Below are positions 26,473 to 35,334 of a stretch of 64,000 nucleotides of DNA, in pieces. Position numbers and translations under genes: made by a program. Every line of letters begins with the position of its first letter. Positions within the stretch are counted from its first letter, which is position 1. Source of the stretch: Amycolatopsis sp. A133 (GTDB taxonomy: Bacteria; Actinomycetota; Actinomycetes; Mycobacteriales; Pseudonocardiaceae); the NCBI RefSeq assembly GCF_031082405.1, contig NZ_JAVHJU010000067.1, forward strand, positions 374,040 to 438,039, given 5' to 3'. A model generated the notes under the pieces. It was not told where the DNA came from. It searched no databases and saw only the letters and a list, made by a program, of their open reading frames with translations.

Positions 26473-27315
26473 TCAGGGGGTGATGGTCGGCAGTTCCGGC
26501 GCGGCGACGTCGTAGACCTTGCCGTCCTGGGTGAGCAGCGCCGCCAGGACCTTGGCCTTCCGGTCCGTCTGCTCCGCCGTTCCCCAGCGGACGATCTTGC
26601 CGTTGGCCAGCGTGAACTCCACGCTCGCCGGCGTCTTCGCCGACGCCGTCGTCACCTGCTTGATCAGCTGCTCCGGGAGCACTCCGAGCACCGCCGTCAC
26701 CGCGCGGGTCACCGGGTCGTCCGCCGACACCTTCGGCAGCTTCAGCTCCGGCAGGCCCGGAGGCCGCGCCGAGACCGTCTTGAACACCACGCCGCCCCCG
26801 TCGACCAGGTGGACCCCGTCGCCGCCCGGGCCGCTGTCGAAGAACGCGATCGCCGTCCGCTCGGTCACCGTGATCTCGACCGTGTTCGGCCACGAACGCG
26901 ACACCTCGACCGTCGCGATGCCCGGCATCGCCGCCACGCGGTCGCGGATCTCGCCGGTGCTCAGCCGCAGCATCGGCTGGCCCGCCGGGACCGCCGCCGC
27001 CGTGCGGATCTGGTCGGCGGACACCGTGCGGGAACCGCTGACCGAGACGTCCTGCGCGCCGAGCGTGGAACTGAAGAACAGCAGGTAGACCAGGGCCACC
27101 ACGGTGAGCACGGACAGCAGCGCGACCCACCGGCGGCGGATCTCCACCTGCCGGTTGGGCCGGTTCGCCCGGGTGCGCGGGCTCGGTTTGGGCCGCGCCG
27201 CGCGGGTCCGGCGGCGCTCCTCTTCGGAGCGCCGCCCCCGCCGTTCCCTGGCCAGGGCCGCGCGCTCCCGTGCGTCCTGATCGGACGGACGGCGGCGTTC
27301 CCTGGTCGGACTCAT
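26473..27315 (-). CDS. ftsQ: Cell division protein FtsQ (DivIB)
   Basis: Bitopic membrane protein of 280 residues that links early and late division proteins. The cytoplasmic tail is long and very basic (RERRRP and RRRT runs to about 60), then a helix (about 63-82), the POTRA domain (about 85-155, GAQDVSVSGSRTVSADQIRTAA) and an FtsQ domain. It is last in the dcw run and, in contrast to most actinobacteria, ftsZ does not follow: the leftward neighbour is an unrelated reductase. It begins 4 nt after the murC stop. Confidence 0.93.
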   Translation of the reverse strand: MSPTRERRRPSDQDARERAALARERRGRRSEEERRRTRAARPKPSPRTRANRPNRQVEIRRRWVALLSVLTVVALVYLLFFSSTLGAQDVSVSGSRTVSADQIRTAAAVPAGQPMLRLSTGEIRDRVAAMPGIATVEVSRSWPNTVEITVTERTAIAFFDSGPGGDGVHLVDGGGVVFKTVSARPPGLPELKLPKVSADDPVTRAVTAVLGVLPEQLIKQVTTASAKTPASVEFTLANGKIVRWGTAEQTDRKAKVLAALLTQDGKVYDVAAPELPTITP

Positions 27316-27319
27316 GGCC

Positions 27320-28732
27320 TCAGCGCTTGTCCAGCTCGGCGAGGATCTCCGGCCCGAGCTGCGTCACGTCGCCGGCGCCCATGGTCACCACCAGGTCGCC
27401 GGGCTTCGCCAGCCCGGCCACCAGCGGCGCGGCGACGTCGAACGCCGGCTCGTAGTGCACCGACGCGGTCACCCGGTCCGCGATCAGCGCGCCGGTGATC
27501 CCCGGTTCGGGCTCTTCGCGGGCGCCGTAGACGTCCAGCACGACGACCTCGTCGGCCAGTGACAACGCGGCAGCGAACTCCACCGAGAACGTCTTCGTCC
27601 GCGAGTACAGGTGCGGCTGGAACACCACGATGACCCGGCCGGACCCGGCCGCCGTGCGCACCGCGCGCAGCTGCGCGGCCACCTCGGTCGGGTGGTGGGC
27701 GTAGTCGTCGTAGACGCGGACGTCGCCGGCCCGGCCCTTGAACTCGAACCGCCGCCGCACCCCGCCGAACGCCCCGAGCCCTTCCACCAGGCCGGGAACC
27801 GGCGCACCCAGCTCGATCCCGGCCAGCAGGGCCGCGACCGCGTTCAGCGCCATGTGCTCACCCGGCACCGCGACGCGCACCGACACCTCGGCACCGTCCA
27901 GCGCGAGCCGCACGACACCGCCGTCCGGCGCCGGGACGTAGTCCAGGACCCGCGCGTCGCCTTCGCCGGTCACCGTGCGGCCGTAGCGGCGCACCCGGAC
28001 GCCGAGGTCCGACGCCTGGGTGCCCAGTTCGTCCGCCGCGGGGTCGTCGCCGCAGACGATGAGCAGCCCGCCCGGCACGATCCGGCTCACGAACTCGGTG
28101 AACACCTTCGTGTAGGCCTCGGCCGTGCCGTGGTGGTCCAGGTGGTCCGGCTCGACGTTCGTCACCACCGCGACCGACGGCGAGTAGGTCAGGAACGAGC
28201 CGTCGCTCTCGTCGGCCTCGGCGACGAAGACGCCACCCTCGCCGTGGTGGGCGTTGGCGCCGGACTCGTTGAGGTCGCCGCCGATGGCGAACGACGGGTC
28301 GAGCCGGCAGTGCTGCAGCGCCACGGTGAGCATCGACGTCGTCGACGTCTTGCCGTGCGTGCCCGCGATGCAGGCGACGCGGTGGCCTGCCATCAGCCCG
28401 GCCAGCGCCTGGGCTCGGTGCAGCACCGGGATGCCCGCCGCGCGCGCCGCGGCCAGCTCGGGGTTGGTCTCCTTGATCGCCGTCGAGACGACCACGGCCG
28501 ACGGCGGTTCGGCCAGTTCGGCCAGGTTGGCCGCACGCTGGCCGACGAACAGCTCCGCGCCCTGCGCGCGCAGGGACAGCAGCGCACGCGACTCCTTGGC
28601 GTCCGAGCCGGACACCTTCGCGCCGCGGGCCAGCAGGATCCGTGCGATGCCGGACATGCCGGCCCCGCCGATCCCGATCAGGTGGGCCCGGTGCAGTTCT
28701 TCGGGCAGTTCGGGCTGGGTCGGCTCAGCCAC
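27320..28732 (-). CDS. murC: UDP-N-acetylmuramate--L-alanine ligase
   Basis: Cytoplasmic Mur ligase of 470 residues adding L-Ala to UDP-MurNAc. Rossmann-like GIGGAGMSGIA near the start, ATP-binding AGTHGKTSTT, DESDGSFL and the domain-3 YDDYAHHPTEV motif are all present. GTG 28732 overlaps the murG stop by 8 nt. The dcw order places it between murG and ftsQ. Confidence 0.96.
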   Translation of the reverse strand: MAEPTQPELPEELHRAHLIGIGGAGMSGIARILLARGAKVSGSDAKESRALLSLRAQGAELFVGQRAANLAELAEPPSAVVVSTAIKETNPELAAARAAGIPVLHRAQALAGLMAGHRVACIAGTHGKTSTTSMLTVALQHCRLDPSFAIGGDLNESGANAHHGEGGVFVAEADESDGSFLTYSPSVAVVTNVEPDHLDHHGTAEAYTKVFTEFVSRIVPGGLLIVCGDDPAADELGTQASDLGVRVRRYGRTVTGEGDARVLDYVPAPDGGVVRLALDGAEVSVRVAVPGEHMALNAVAALLAGIELGAPVPGLVEGLGAFGGVRRRFEFKGRAGDVRVYDDYAHHPTEVAAQLRAVRTAAGSGRVIVVFQPHLYSRTKTFSVEFAAALSLADEVVVLDVYGAREEPEPGITGALIADRVTASVHYEPAFDVAAPLVAGLAKPGDLVVTMGAGDVTQLGPEILAELDKR

Positions 28733-29849
28733 CGGCGGCCTCCAAGACGATGCGGGCGAGGGTCTCGTCGGCCTCGCGGTGGCCCATGCCGACCGCCGCC
28801 GCGCCCATCTTGGCGACGCGGTCGGCGTCGGTGACCAGCGGGACGACCAGGTCGGCGACCTTGGCCGCGGTGAGGTCGGCGTCGGCGACCATCAGCGCGG
28901 CCCCGGCGTCGACGGCGGGCCGGGCGTTGGTGGCCTGCTCGCCGTTGCCGTGCGGCAGCGGGACGAACACCGCGGGCAGCCCGACCGCGGTCACCTCGGC
29001 GACGGTCATCGCCCCGGACCGGCACACGGCGACGTCGGCCGCCGCGTAGGCCAGGTCCATCCGCTCCAGGTACGGCACCGGCACGTACGCCGGTCTGCCC
29101 GGGAACTCCTGCACGACCAGCGTGTTCTTCGGTCCGTGCGCGTGCAGGACGCCGACACCGGCGTCCGCGAGGTCCTTCGCCGCGCCCGACAGCGCGGCGT
29201 TGATCGACTGCGCGCCCTGCGAACCGCCGAACACCAGCAGCGTCGGCGCGTCCGGGTCCAGGCCGAAGTGCGCGCGGGCCTCGGCCCGCAGCGCGGCCCG
29301 GTCCAGCGAAGTGATCGAGCGCCGCAGCGGGATCCCGACGACCTCGGCCTTCGCCAGCGGCGTTCCCGGGACGGCGACCGCCACCCGGCGGGCGAACCGC
29401 GCGCCGACCCTGTTCGCGAGGCCCGGCGACTGGTTGGCTTCGTGCACGACGATCGGGACCCGGCCGCGCGCGGCCAGGTAGGCGGGCAGGGCGACGTAGC
29501 CGCCGAAGCCGACGACGACGTCCGCGCCGACCCGGTCGAGGACCTCGCGGGTCTTGCGCACCGAGTCGCGGACCTTCAACGGCAGCTTGACCAGCTCGGC
29601 CGACGGCTTGCGCGGCAGCGGCACCGGCGGGATCAGCTCGAGGGGGTAGCCGCGGGCCGGGACGAGTTTGTTCTCCAGGCCGCGCTCGGTGCCGAGCGCG
29701 ACGACCTTCGCGTCCGGGCGCAGCCGCATGACGGCGTCGGCCAGGGCGAGGGCGGGTTCGATGTGTCCTGCGGTGCCACCTCCGGCGACCACGACCACGG
29801 GCCCCTGGCCCGCGGCGGCTCGCTCGGTTCCCTTGACGGGCTTACTCAC
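28725..29849 (-). CDS. murG: UDP-GlcNAc--lipid I GlcNAc transferase
   Basis: Peripheral membrane glycosyltransferase of 374 residues making lipid II from lipid I. The N-terminal GGGTAGHIEPALALAD, HEANQSPGLANR, FGGSQGAQSIN and CRSGAMTVAEV motifs are clear. GTG 29849 overlaps the ftsW stop by 4 nt, so translation is coupled. Confidence 0.96.
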   Translation of the reverse strand: MSKPVKGTERAAAGQGPVVVVAGGGTAGHIEPALALADAVMRLRPDAKVVALGTERGLENKLVPARGYPLELIPPVPLPRKPSAELVKLPLKVRDSVRKTREVLDRVGADVVVGFGGYVALPAYLAARGRVPIVVHEANQSPGLANRVGARFARRVAVAVPGTPLAKAEVVGIPLRRSITSLDRAALRAEARAHFGLDPDAPTLLVFGGSQGAQSINAALSGAAKDLADAGVGVLHAHGPKNTLVVQEFPGRPAYVPVPYLERMDLAYAAADVAVCRSGAMTVAEVTAVGLPAVFVPLPHGNGEQATNARPAVDAGAALMVADADLTAAKVADLVVPLVTDADRVAKMGAAAVGMGHREADETLARIVLEAAGG

Positions 29850-31357
29850 CTATGACCTCTCCGGTTCGCGGTACTCCGGGTACCACGGCTCGCTGTTGTC
29901 CGCGCGGCCCCGCCGCGAGACGTGCTCGTGCGGGCCGTGCTCGTCCGTGCCGTGCTGCGGCGCACCGGTTCGCGGACCGACCTGCGTCGTTCCTGAGCCG
30001 GGGCGGGCCGGGCCGCACGGGGCGCCGGCCTGGCCGCCTTCGCCCCACTCCGTCCCGCCGCCTTGCGCGTGGCGGGCGGGCGGTACGGGTCGGGCGCGGG
30101 CAGCCGCAGCAGACGTCCGAATTTACCCGGCCCCTGTGTGCGCAGTGCGGCCACCGCCTCCGGTTCGTGCCGGGCGGCGTTCGCGAGCACCCCCATGATG
30201 AGCATGGTGATCACCAGGGAGGTGCCGCCGTAGGAGATGAGCGGCAGCGTGACGCCGGTGACCGGCAGCAGGCCGACGACGTAGCCGATGTTGATGCCGG
30301 CCTGCGCGACCAGGAAGACGGTCAGCGTGCCGGAGACGATCCGGATCCACGGGTCGATGTTGCGGGTGGCGATCCGCAGGCCGACGACGGCGACCCCGGC
30401 GAAGAGGCTCAGCACCACGGTGCAGCCGACGAAGCCGAGCTCCTCGCCGATCAGGGCGAAGATGAAGTCGTTCTGGACGTTCGGCAGGTAGCTCCAGCTG
30501 GCCGCGCCCTGGCCGAGGCCCTTGCCGAGCACCCCGCCGTCGGCCAGCGCCAGCTTGGCCTGGTTCGCCTGGAAGCCCTCGGCGCTGGTGTCGGCGTCCG
30601 GCGACAGGAACGACATGACGCGGTCGAGCCGGTAGGGCGCGGTGATGGCGAGCACGAGCACACCGGCCAGGCCGCCGGCGAGGATCACGCCGAACAGCCG
30701 CTTCGGGGCGCCGGCGAACCACAGCAGCGCCAGCAGCACCACGGCCAGGGTGACCGTGCCGCCGAGGTCCGGCTGCAGCATGACCAGGGCGAACATCAGC
30801 AGCGCGATCGGCACCACCGGCACCAGCAGGTGCCGCCACTGGTGGATCACGTTGTACTTGATCACCAGGATGTGGGCGCCCCAGAAGGCCAGCGCGACCT
30901 TCGCCGCCTCGACCGGCTGGAACGTGAAGTCGCCGATCCGGAACCAGCCCTGCGAGCCGTTGACCGTGGAGCCGAGCGGGGTGAGCACGAGCACGAGCAG
31001 GCCGAGGCAGATCACCGTCGCGGTGGCCGACATGCGGCGGATCCGCTCGAGCTTCACCCGCAGGCCCAGCCAGAACACCACGGAACCGAGGGCGACGAAC
31101 ACGAGGTGCTTGACGAACAGCGAGTACACCCCGCTGCCGGTCTTCGGGTTGTAGGACTCGACCGACGACGCCGAGAGCACCATGACGATGCCGATGACGG
31201 TGAGCACCCCGGTCAGGGCGAGCACGAGGTGGAACGACGCCAGCGGCCGCGAGAGCCACGCGGTCAGCGCGGTCCGGACGGCGACGAAGCCGCTCTCCTT
31301 GCGCTCGCGGCGCGGCCGCTTCGGCGGCGGTACGGGCTTGGTTTCAGCTGTCGTCAC
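29846..31357 (-). CDS. ftsW: Division SEDS polymerase FtsW with basic Ser/Thr/Arg-rich tail
   Basis: Membrane glycosyltransferase of 503 residues that polymerises lipid II at the septum with FtsI. About ten helices between residues 40 and 420, with SSVESYNPKTGSGV, QPVEAAKVAL, LQPDLGGTVTLA and LPLISYGGTSLV. GTG 31357 follows GGGGGAG; starts further upstream lie in murD. The last 70 residues are Arg/Ala/Ser/Thr-rich (RSTARTSTARTSTS) and look disordered. Its place in dcw and next to murD/murG distinguishes it from RodA. It overlaps murD by 14 nt. Confidence 0.94.
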   Translation of the reverse strand: MTTAETKPVPPPKRPRRERKESGFVAVRTALTAWLSRPLASFHLVLALTGVLTVIGIVMVLSASSVESYNPKTGSGVYSLFVKHLVFVALGSVVFWLGLRVKLERIRRMSATATVICLGLLVLVLTPLGSTVNGSQGWFRIGDFTFQPVEAAKVALAFWGAHILVIKYNVIHQWRHLLVPVVPIALLMFALVMLQPDLGGTVTLAVVLLALLWFAGAPKRLFGVILAGGLAGVLVLAITAPYRLDRVMSFLSPDADTSAEGFQANQAKLALADGGVLGKGLGQGAASWSYLPNVQNDFIFALIGEELGFVGCTVVLSLFAGVAVVGLRIATRNIDPWIRIVSGTLTVFLVAQAGINIGYVVGLLPVTGVTLPLISYGGTSLVITMLIMGVLANAARHEPEAVAALRTQGPGKFGRLLRLPAPDPYRPPATRKAAGRSGAKAARPAPRAARPAPAQERRRSVREPVRRSTARTSTARTSTSRGGAARTTASRGTRSTANRRGHR

Positions 31358-32750
31358 TCGGCTCCCCCGCTGCGTCGTCGCGGAGGACACGCACGGCCGC
31401 GGCGAACGCGTCGCCGCGCTCGCCGTAGCTCGAGAACATGTCCAACGACGCCGCGGCGGGTGCCAGGAGCACCACGTCACCGGGCCGGGCCATCGCGCTG
31501 GCCGCACTCACCGCCGCAGTCATGGGTTCATCGTCACCCGGACGGAGGCTGTTCACCGGGACATCCGGCGCGTGTCGCGCAACCGCGGCGGCGATCACGG
31601 GTGAATCGACGCCGAGCAGCACGACCCCGCGGAGACGGCCGGCGATGCTGCTCACCAGCTCGTCGACCGAGGCGCCCTTGAGCTGGCCCCCGGCGATCCA
31701 CACGATGCTTTCGTGGGCGCGCAGGGACCCGGCGGCCGCGTGCGGGTTGGTGGCCTTCGAGTCGTTGACGTACCGCACCCCGGCCACCTCGGCGACCTCC
31801 GCGGCCCGGTGCGGGGCCGGCTGGTACTCGCGCAGGCCCTTCGGCACGGCCTCCGGCGAGACGCCGTGGGCGCGGGCCAGCGCGGCCGCGGCGAGGGCGT
31901 TCGCGACGTTGTGCGGGCCCGCCGGGCGGACGTCCGACAGCGTCGCGAGTGCCTCGGCGCTGTTCGCCGGGTCCGCCACGAAGGCGCGGTCGACCAGCAG
32001 GTCCTCGACGACGCCCAGTTCCCCGGCGCGCGGGGTGTCGAGCTGGAAACCGACGCGGCGGGCGTTCTCCGGGGCGTGCTCGGCGGCGATCCGGGTGGAC
32101 CAGTCGTCGTCGGCGTTGTGCACGGCGACCTTGGCGCGGGTGTACACCCGGCCCTTCGCGGCCGCGTACTCGTCCATCGAGCCGTGCCAGTCGATGTGGT
32201 CCTCGGCCAGGTTCAGCACCACGGCCGCGTCCGGGGCCAGCGTCGACGACCAGTGCAGCTGGAAGCTCGACAGCTCGACAGCCAGCACGTCGTAGCCCGC
32301 ACGGACCGCGTCGAGCGCCGCGTACCCGATGTTCCCGCAGGCCACGGCGTTGCTGCCGGCCGCTTTGAGGATCGACTCCAGCATGCCCGCGGTGGTCGTC
32401 TTGCCGTTGGTGCCGGTGATCACCAGCCAGCACGGCGGGTGTTCGCGCAGCCGGCCGACGCGCCAGGCCAGCTCGACGTCGCCGATGACCTCGACACCCG
32501 CCTCGGCGGCGGCCACGAGCAGCGGCGACGTCGGCCGCCAGCCCGGGCTGGTGACGACGAGGACGACGTCGGCAGGCGGCTCGGTCAGACCGGGCACCAG
32601 CTCGGCGCCGAGACCCTCGAGCTCGGCCAGGCGTTCGGCGTTGCCGTCGGTGACGGTGACGCGCGCACCCAGCTCGACCAGCACCGGGACCACCGACTTG
32701 CCGGTGACCCCGGCTCCGGCGACCAGAACGTGACGACCAGCGACGTCCAA
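31344..32750 (-). CDS. murD: UDP-N-acetylmuramoylalanine--D-glutamate ligase
   Basis: Cytoplasmic Mur ligase of 468 residues adding D-Glu. VLVAGAGVTGKSVV, ATP site ITGTNGKTTTAG, LNLAEDHIDWHGS and YVNDSKATNPHAA identify it. The family-like start is DVAGRHVLVAGAG and the only near codon is TTG at 32750, which has GGAGG six bases ahead; I therefore take a TTG start. It lies 2 nt after the mraY stop. Confidence 0.92.
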   Translation of the reverse strand: MDVAGRHVLVAGAGVTGKSVVPVLVELGARVTVTDGNAERLAELEGLGAELVPGLTEPPADVVLVVTSPGWRPTSPLLVAAAEAGVEVIGDVELAWRVGRLREHPPCWLVITGTNGKTTTAGMLESILKAAGSNAVACGNIGYAALDAVRAGYDVLAVELSSFQLHWSSTLAPDAAVVLNLAEDHIDWHGSMDEYAAAKGRVYTRAKVAVHNADDDWSTRIAAEHAPENARRVGFQLDTPRAGELGVVEDLLVDRAFVADPANSAEALATLSDVRPAGPHNVANALAAAALARAHGVSPEAVPKGLREYQPAPHRAAEVAEVAGVRYVNDSKATNPHAAAGSLRAHESIVWIAGGQLKGASVDELVSSIAGRLRGVVLLGVDSPVIAAAVARHAPDVPVNSLRPGDDEPMTAAVSAASAMARPGDVVLLAPAAASLDMFSSYGERGDAFAAAVRVLRDDAAGEPSDDS

Positions 32751-32752
32751 CG

Positions 32753-33835
32753 TCAGCCTCCGAGACCCAGCTGCTCGCTGTAGAACAGGCCGAGCCCGAA
32801 CATGCAGCAGATCGCGGAAAGCAGCCAGAACCGGATGATCACCGTGGTTTCGGCCCAGCCCGCGAGCTCGAAGTGGTGGTGGAACGGCGCCATCCGGAAC
32901 AACCTTCGCCGGGTCGTCCGGAACACCGCGATCTGCGCGACCACCGAGATCATCTCGACCATGAAGAGGCCGCCGATGACGATGGCGAGCAGCTCGGTGC
33001 GGGTGGTCATGGACAGGCCGGCGACCAGGCCGCCGAGGGCCAGCGAACCGGTGTCGCCCATGAAGATTTTCGCCGGGGCCGCGTTCCACCAGAGGAACCC
33101 GACGCAGGCGCCGGTCGCCGCGGCGGCGACCACGGCCAGGTCCAGCGGGTCGCGGACGTCGTAGCAGGCCGGGGCCGGCGCGTTGGCGCAGGAGAGCCGC
33201 TCCTGCCAGAACGAGATGACCACGTAGGTGGCCAGCACCATCGCCGCCGCACCGCCGGCCAGGCCGTCGAGGCCGTCGGTGAAGTTCACCGCGTTCGACC
33301 AGCCGGAGATCACGATGTAGCAGAAGATCACGAAGATCACCGACGGGAAGGTGATCAGCGCGAGGTCGCGGACGTAGGAGAGGCTCTCCGACGCCGGCGT
33401 GATGCCGTGCTCGTTCGGGAAGTTCAGCACCAGCACCGCGAACGCGATGGTGACGACGAGCTGCCCGACCAGTTTCGCGGTCTTGTTCAGCCCCAGGTTG
33501 CGCTGCTTGCGGATCTTGATGAAGTCGTCGAGGAACCCGACGATCCCCAGCCCCACCGCCAGCATCAGCACGAGCAGCCCGGAAGCCGTCGGCGCGCCGC
33601 TGCGGGAGTTGAACATCCAGTTGATCAGGTGCGCGGCGAAGTACCCGACGACCATCGCGGTGATGATCGCGACACCGCCCATGGTCGGGGTACCGCGCTT
33701 GGACTTGTGTCCCTGGGGGCCTTCCTCGCGGATCTCCTGGCCGAAGCCCTGCCGGGAGAAGACCCGGATCAGGTAGGGCGTCAGCATGATGGAGACCAGC
33801 AGGCCCGCCGCGGCCGCGATCAGGATGCTGATCAC
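32753..33835 (-). CDS. mraY: Phospho-MurNAc-pentapeptide translocase
   Basis: Ten-helix membrane enzyme of 360 residues linking the MurNAc-pentapeptide to undecaprenyl phosphate to give lipid I. Motifs: GHKSKRGTPTMGG, SNAVNFTDGLDGLAGG with the catalytic Asp pair, FMGDTGSLALGG and PFHHHFE. GTG 33835 overlaps the murF stop by 4 nt. Confidence 0.97.
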   Translation of the reverse strand: MISILIAAAAGLLVSIMLTPYLIRVFSRQGFGQEIREEGPQGHKSKRGTPTMGGVAIITAMVVGYFAAHLINWMFNSRSGAPTASGLLVLMLAVGLGIVGFLDDFIKIRKQRNLGLNKTAKLVGQLVVTIAFAVLVLNFPNEHGITPASESLSYVRDLALITFPSVIFVIFCYIVISGWSNAVNFTDGLDGLAGGAAAMVLATYVVISFWQERLSCANAPAPACYDVRDPLDLAVVAAAATGACVGFLWWNAAPAKIFMGDTGSLALGGLVAGLSMTTRTELLAIVIGGLFMVEMISVVAQIAVFRTTRRRLFRMAPFHHHFELAGWAETTVIIRFWLLSAICCMFGLGLFYSEQLGLGG

Positions 33836-35334
33836 GCGTCACCACCGTTCGAGCGATTCTCGGAGTTGTCGGTTTCCCGGGGGTCGAGCAGGGCTTCGGC
33901 GACCCGCCAGAGGCCGGCCGCCTTGGAGGCCTTCACCAGCACCACGTCCCCGGGGCGGAGCTGATCATGCAGCAGGGCGACGGCGGCCTCGACGTCGGGT
34001 ACCAGAGTGGATTCCTCGCCCCAGGAGCCTTCCTGGTGCGCCCCCTGGTGCATGGCCGCCGCCTCGGGACCGATCACGACGAGCTTGGCGATGTTCAGCC
34101 GGACGACCAGCCTGCCGATTTCGTCGTGGGCGTTGACCGCGTCCGCGCCGAGCTCGCCCATCACGCCGAGCACGGCCCAGGACCGGCGGCCGGTTTCCCG
34201 CGTCATCGCCGCGAGGGCCTTCAGGCCGGCCCGCATCGACTCGGGGTTGGCGTTGAAGGAGTCGTTGAGGATCGTCACGCCGTCGGGCCGGGTGACGACC
34301 TCCATGCGCCGCGCCGACCGCCGTTCGAGGCCGGAGAGCCGCGCCGCGATGTCCGCCGGGGTGCTGCCCAGCTCCAGCGCGACCGCCGCCGCGGACAGCG
34401 CGTTGCCGACGTGGTGCTCGCCGTGCAGCGGCAGCTCGACGTCGGCCTCGCCGGCCGGGGTGATCAGCCGGAAGGACGGGCGGGCCTCGTCGTCGAGGGT
34501 GATGTTCTCCGCGCGGACCTGGGCGGAGGGGCTTTCGCCGACGAACACCACCCGGGCCTTCGTGCGGCTCGCCATGGCCGCGACCAGCGGGTCGTCGAGG
34601 TTCAGCACCGCGACGCCGTCCGCGGGCAGCGCCTCGACCAGCTCGCCCTTGGTCTTCGCGATGCCTTCGCGCGAACCGAACTCGCCGACGTGCGCGCTGC
34701 CGACGTTGAGCACGACGCCGATCTTCGGCGGCGCGATCTCCGCGAGGTGGGCGATGTGCCCAGGGCCGCGCGCGGACAGCTCCAGCACGAGGTGCTTCGT
34801 CCCGGCGTCGGCGCGCAGGGCCGTCCAAGGGTGACCGAGCTCGTTGTTGAACGACCCGGGCGGCGCCACCGTCGGGCCGAGCGGCTCGAGCAGCTGCGCG
34901 ATGACGTCCTTGGTCGAGGTCTTGCCGGAGGAGCCGGTGACGCCGACGACGGTCAAGGTGCCCTCGGCCAGGCGCTGGACGACGAACCGGGCGAGCTTGG
35001 CCAGCGCGGCCAGCACGGCGGCGCCGGAGCCGTCCTTGTCGCCGGTCAGCGCGACCGACCGCTCGTGGGCCTCGCCCGCGGGCAGCGGCGGCACGACGAT
35101 CGCGGGCGCGTCGACCTCGCGGGCGGCCAGCACGGCCACGGCGCCGGCCGCGACGGCCTGCGCGGCGAAGTCGTGGCCGTCGACCTTCTCCCCCGGCAGC
35201 GCGACGAACAGGCCGCCGGGCGTGAGCTTCCGGGTGTCGAACTCCACGGTGCCGGTCACCTGCGCGCCCGGGTCGGCGCGGTGCAGCCGGCCGCCGACGA
35301 CGTCGGCGATCTCGGCCAGGCTGAGCACGATCAC
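33832..35334 (-). CDS. murF: UDP-MurNAc-tripeptide--D-alanyl-D-alanine ligase
   Basis: Cytoplasmic Mur ligase of 500 residues that completes the pentapeptide. It shows DTRKLTPGGLFVALPG, ATP site GVTGSSGKTSTKD, the metal/substrate region GSAHVGEFGSR and ILNDSFNANPESM. GTG 35334 overlaps the murE stop by 4 nt; mraY is coupled at the other end. Confidence 0.96.
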   Translation of the reverse strand: MIVLSLAEIADVVGGRLHRADPGAQVTGTVEFDTRKLTPGGLFVALPGEKVDGHDFAAQAVAAGAVAVLAAREVDAPAIVVPPLPAGEAHERSVALTGDKDGSGAAVLAALAKLARFVVQRLAEGTLTVVGVTGSSGKTSTKDVIAQLLEPLGPTVAPPGSFNNELGHPWTALRADAGTKHLVLELSARGPGHIAHLAEIAPPKIGVVLNVGSAHVGEFGSREGIAKTKGELVEALPADGVAVLNLDDPLVAAMASRTKARVVFVGESPSAQVRAENITLDDEARPSFRLITPAGEADVELPLHGEHHVGNALSAAAVALELGSTPADIAARLSGLERRSARRMEVVTRPDGVTILNDSFNANPESMRAGLKALAAMTRETGRRSWAVLGVMGELGADAVNAHDEIGRLVVRLNIAKLVVIGPEAAAMHQGAHQEGSWGEESTLVPDVEAAVALLHDQLRPGDVVLVKASKAAGLWRVAEALLDPRETDNSENRSNGGDA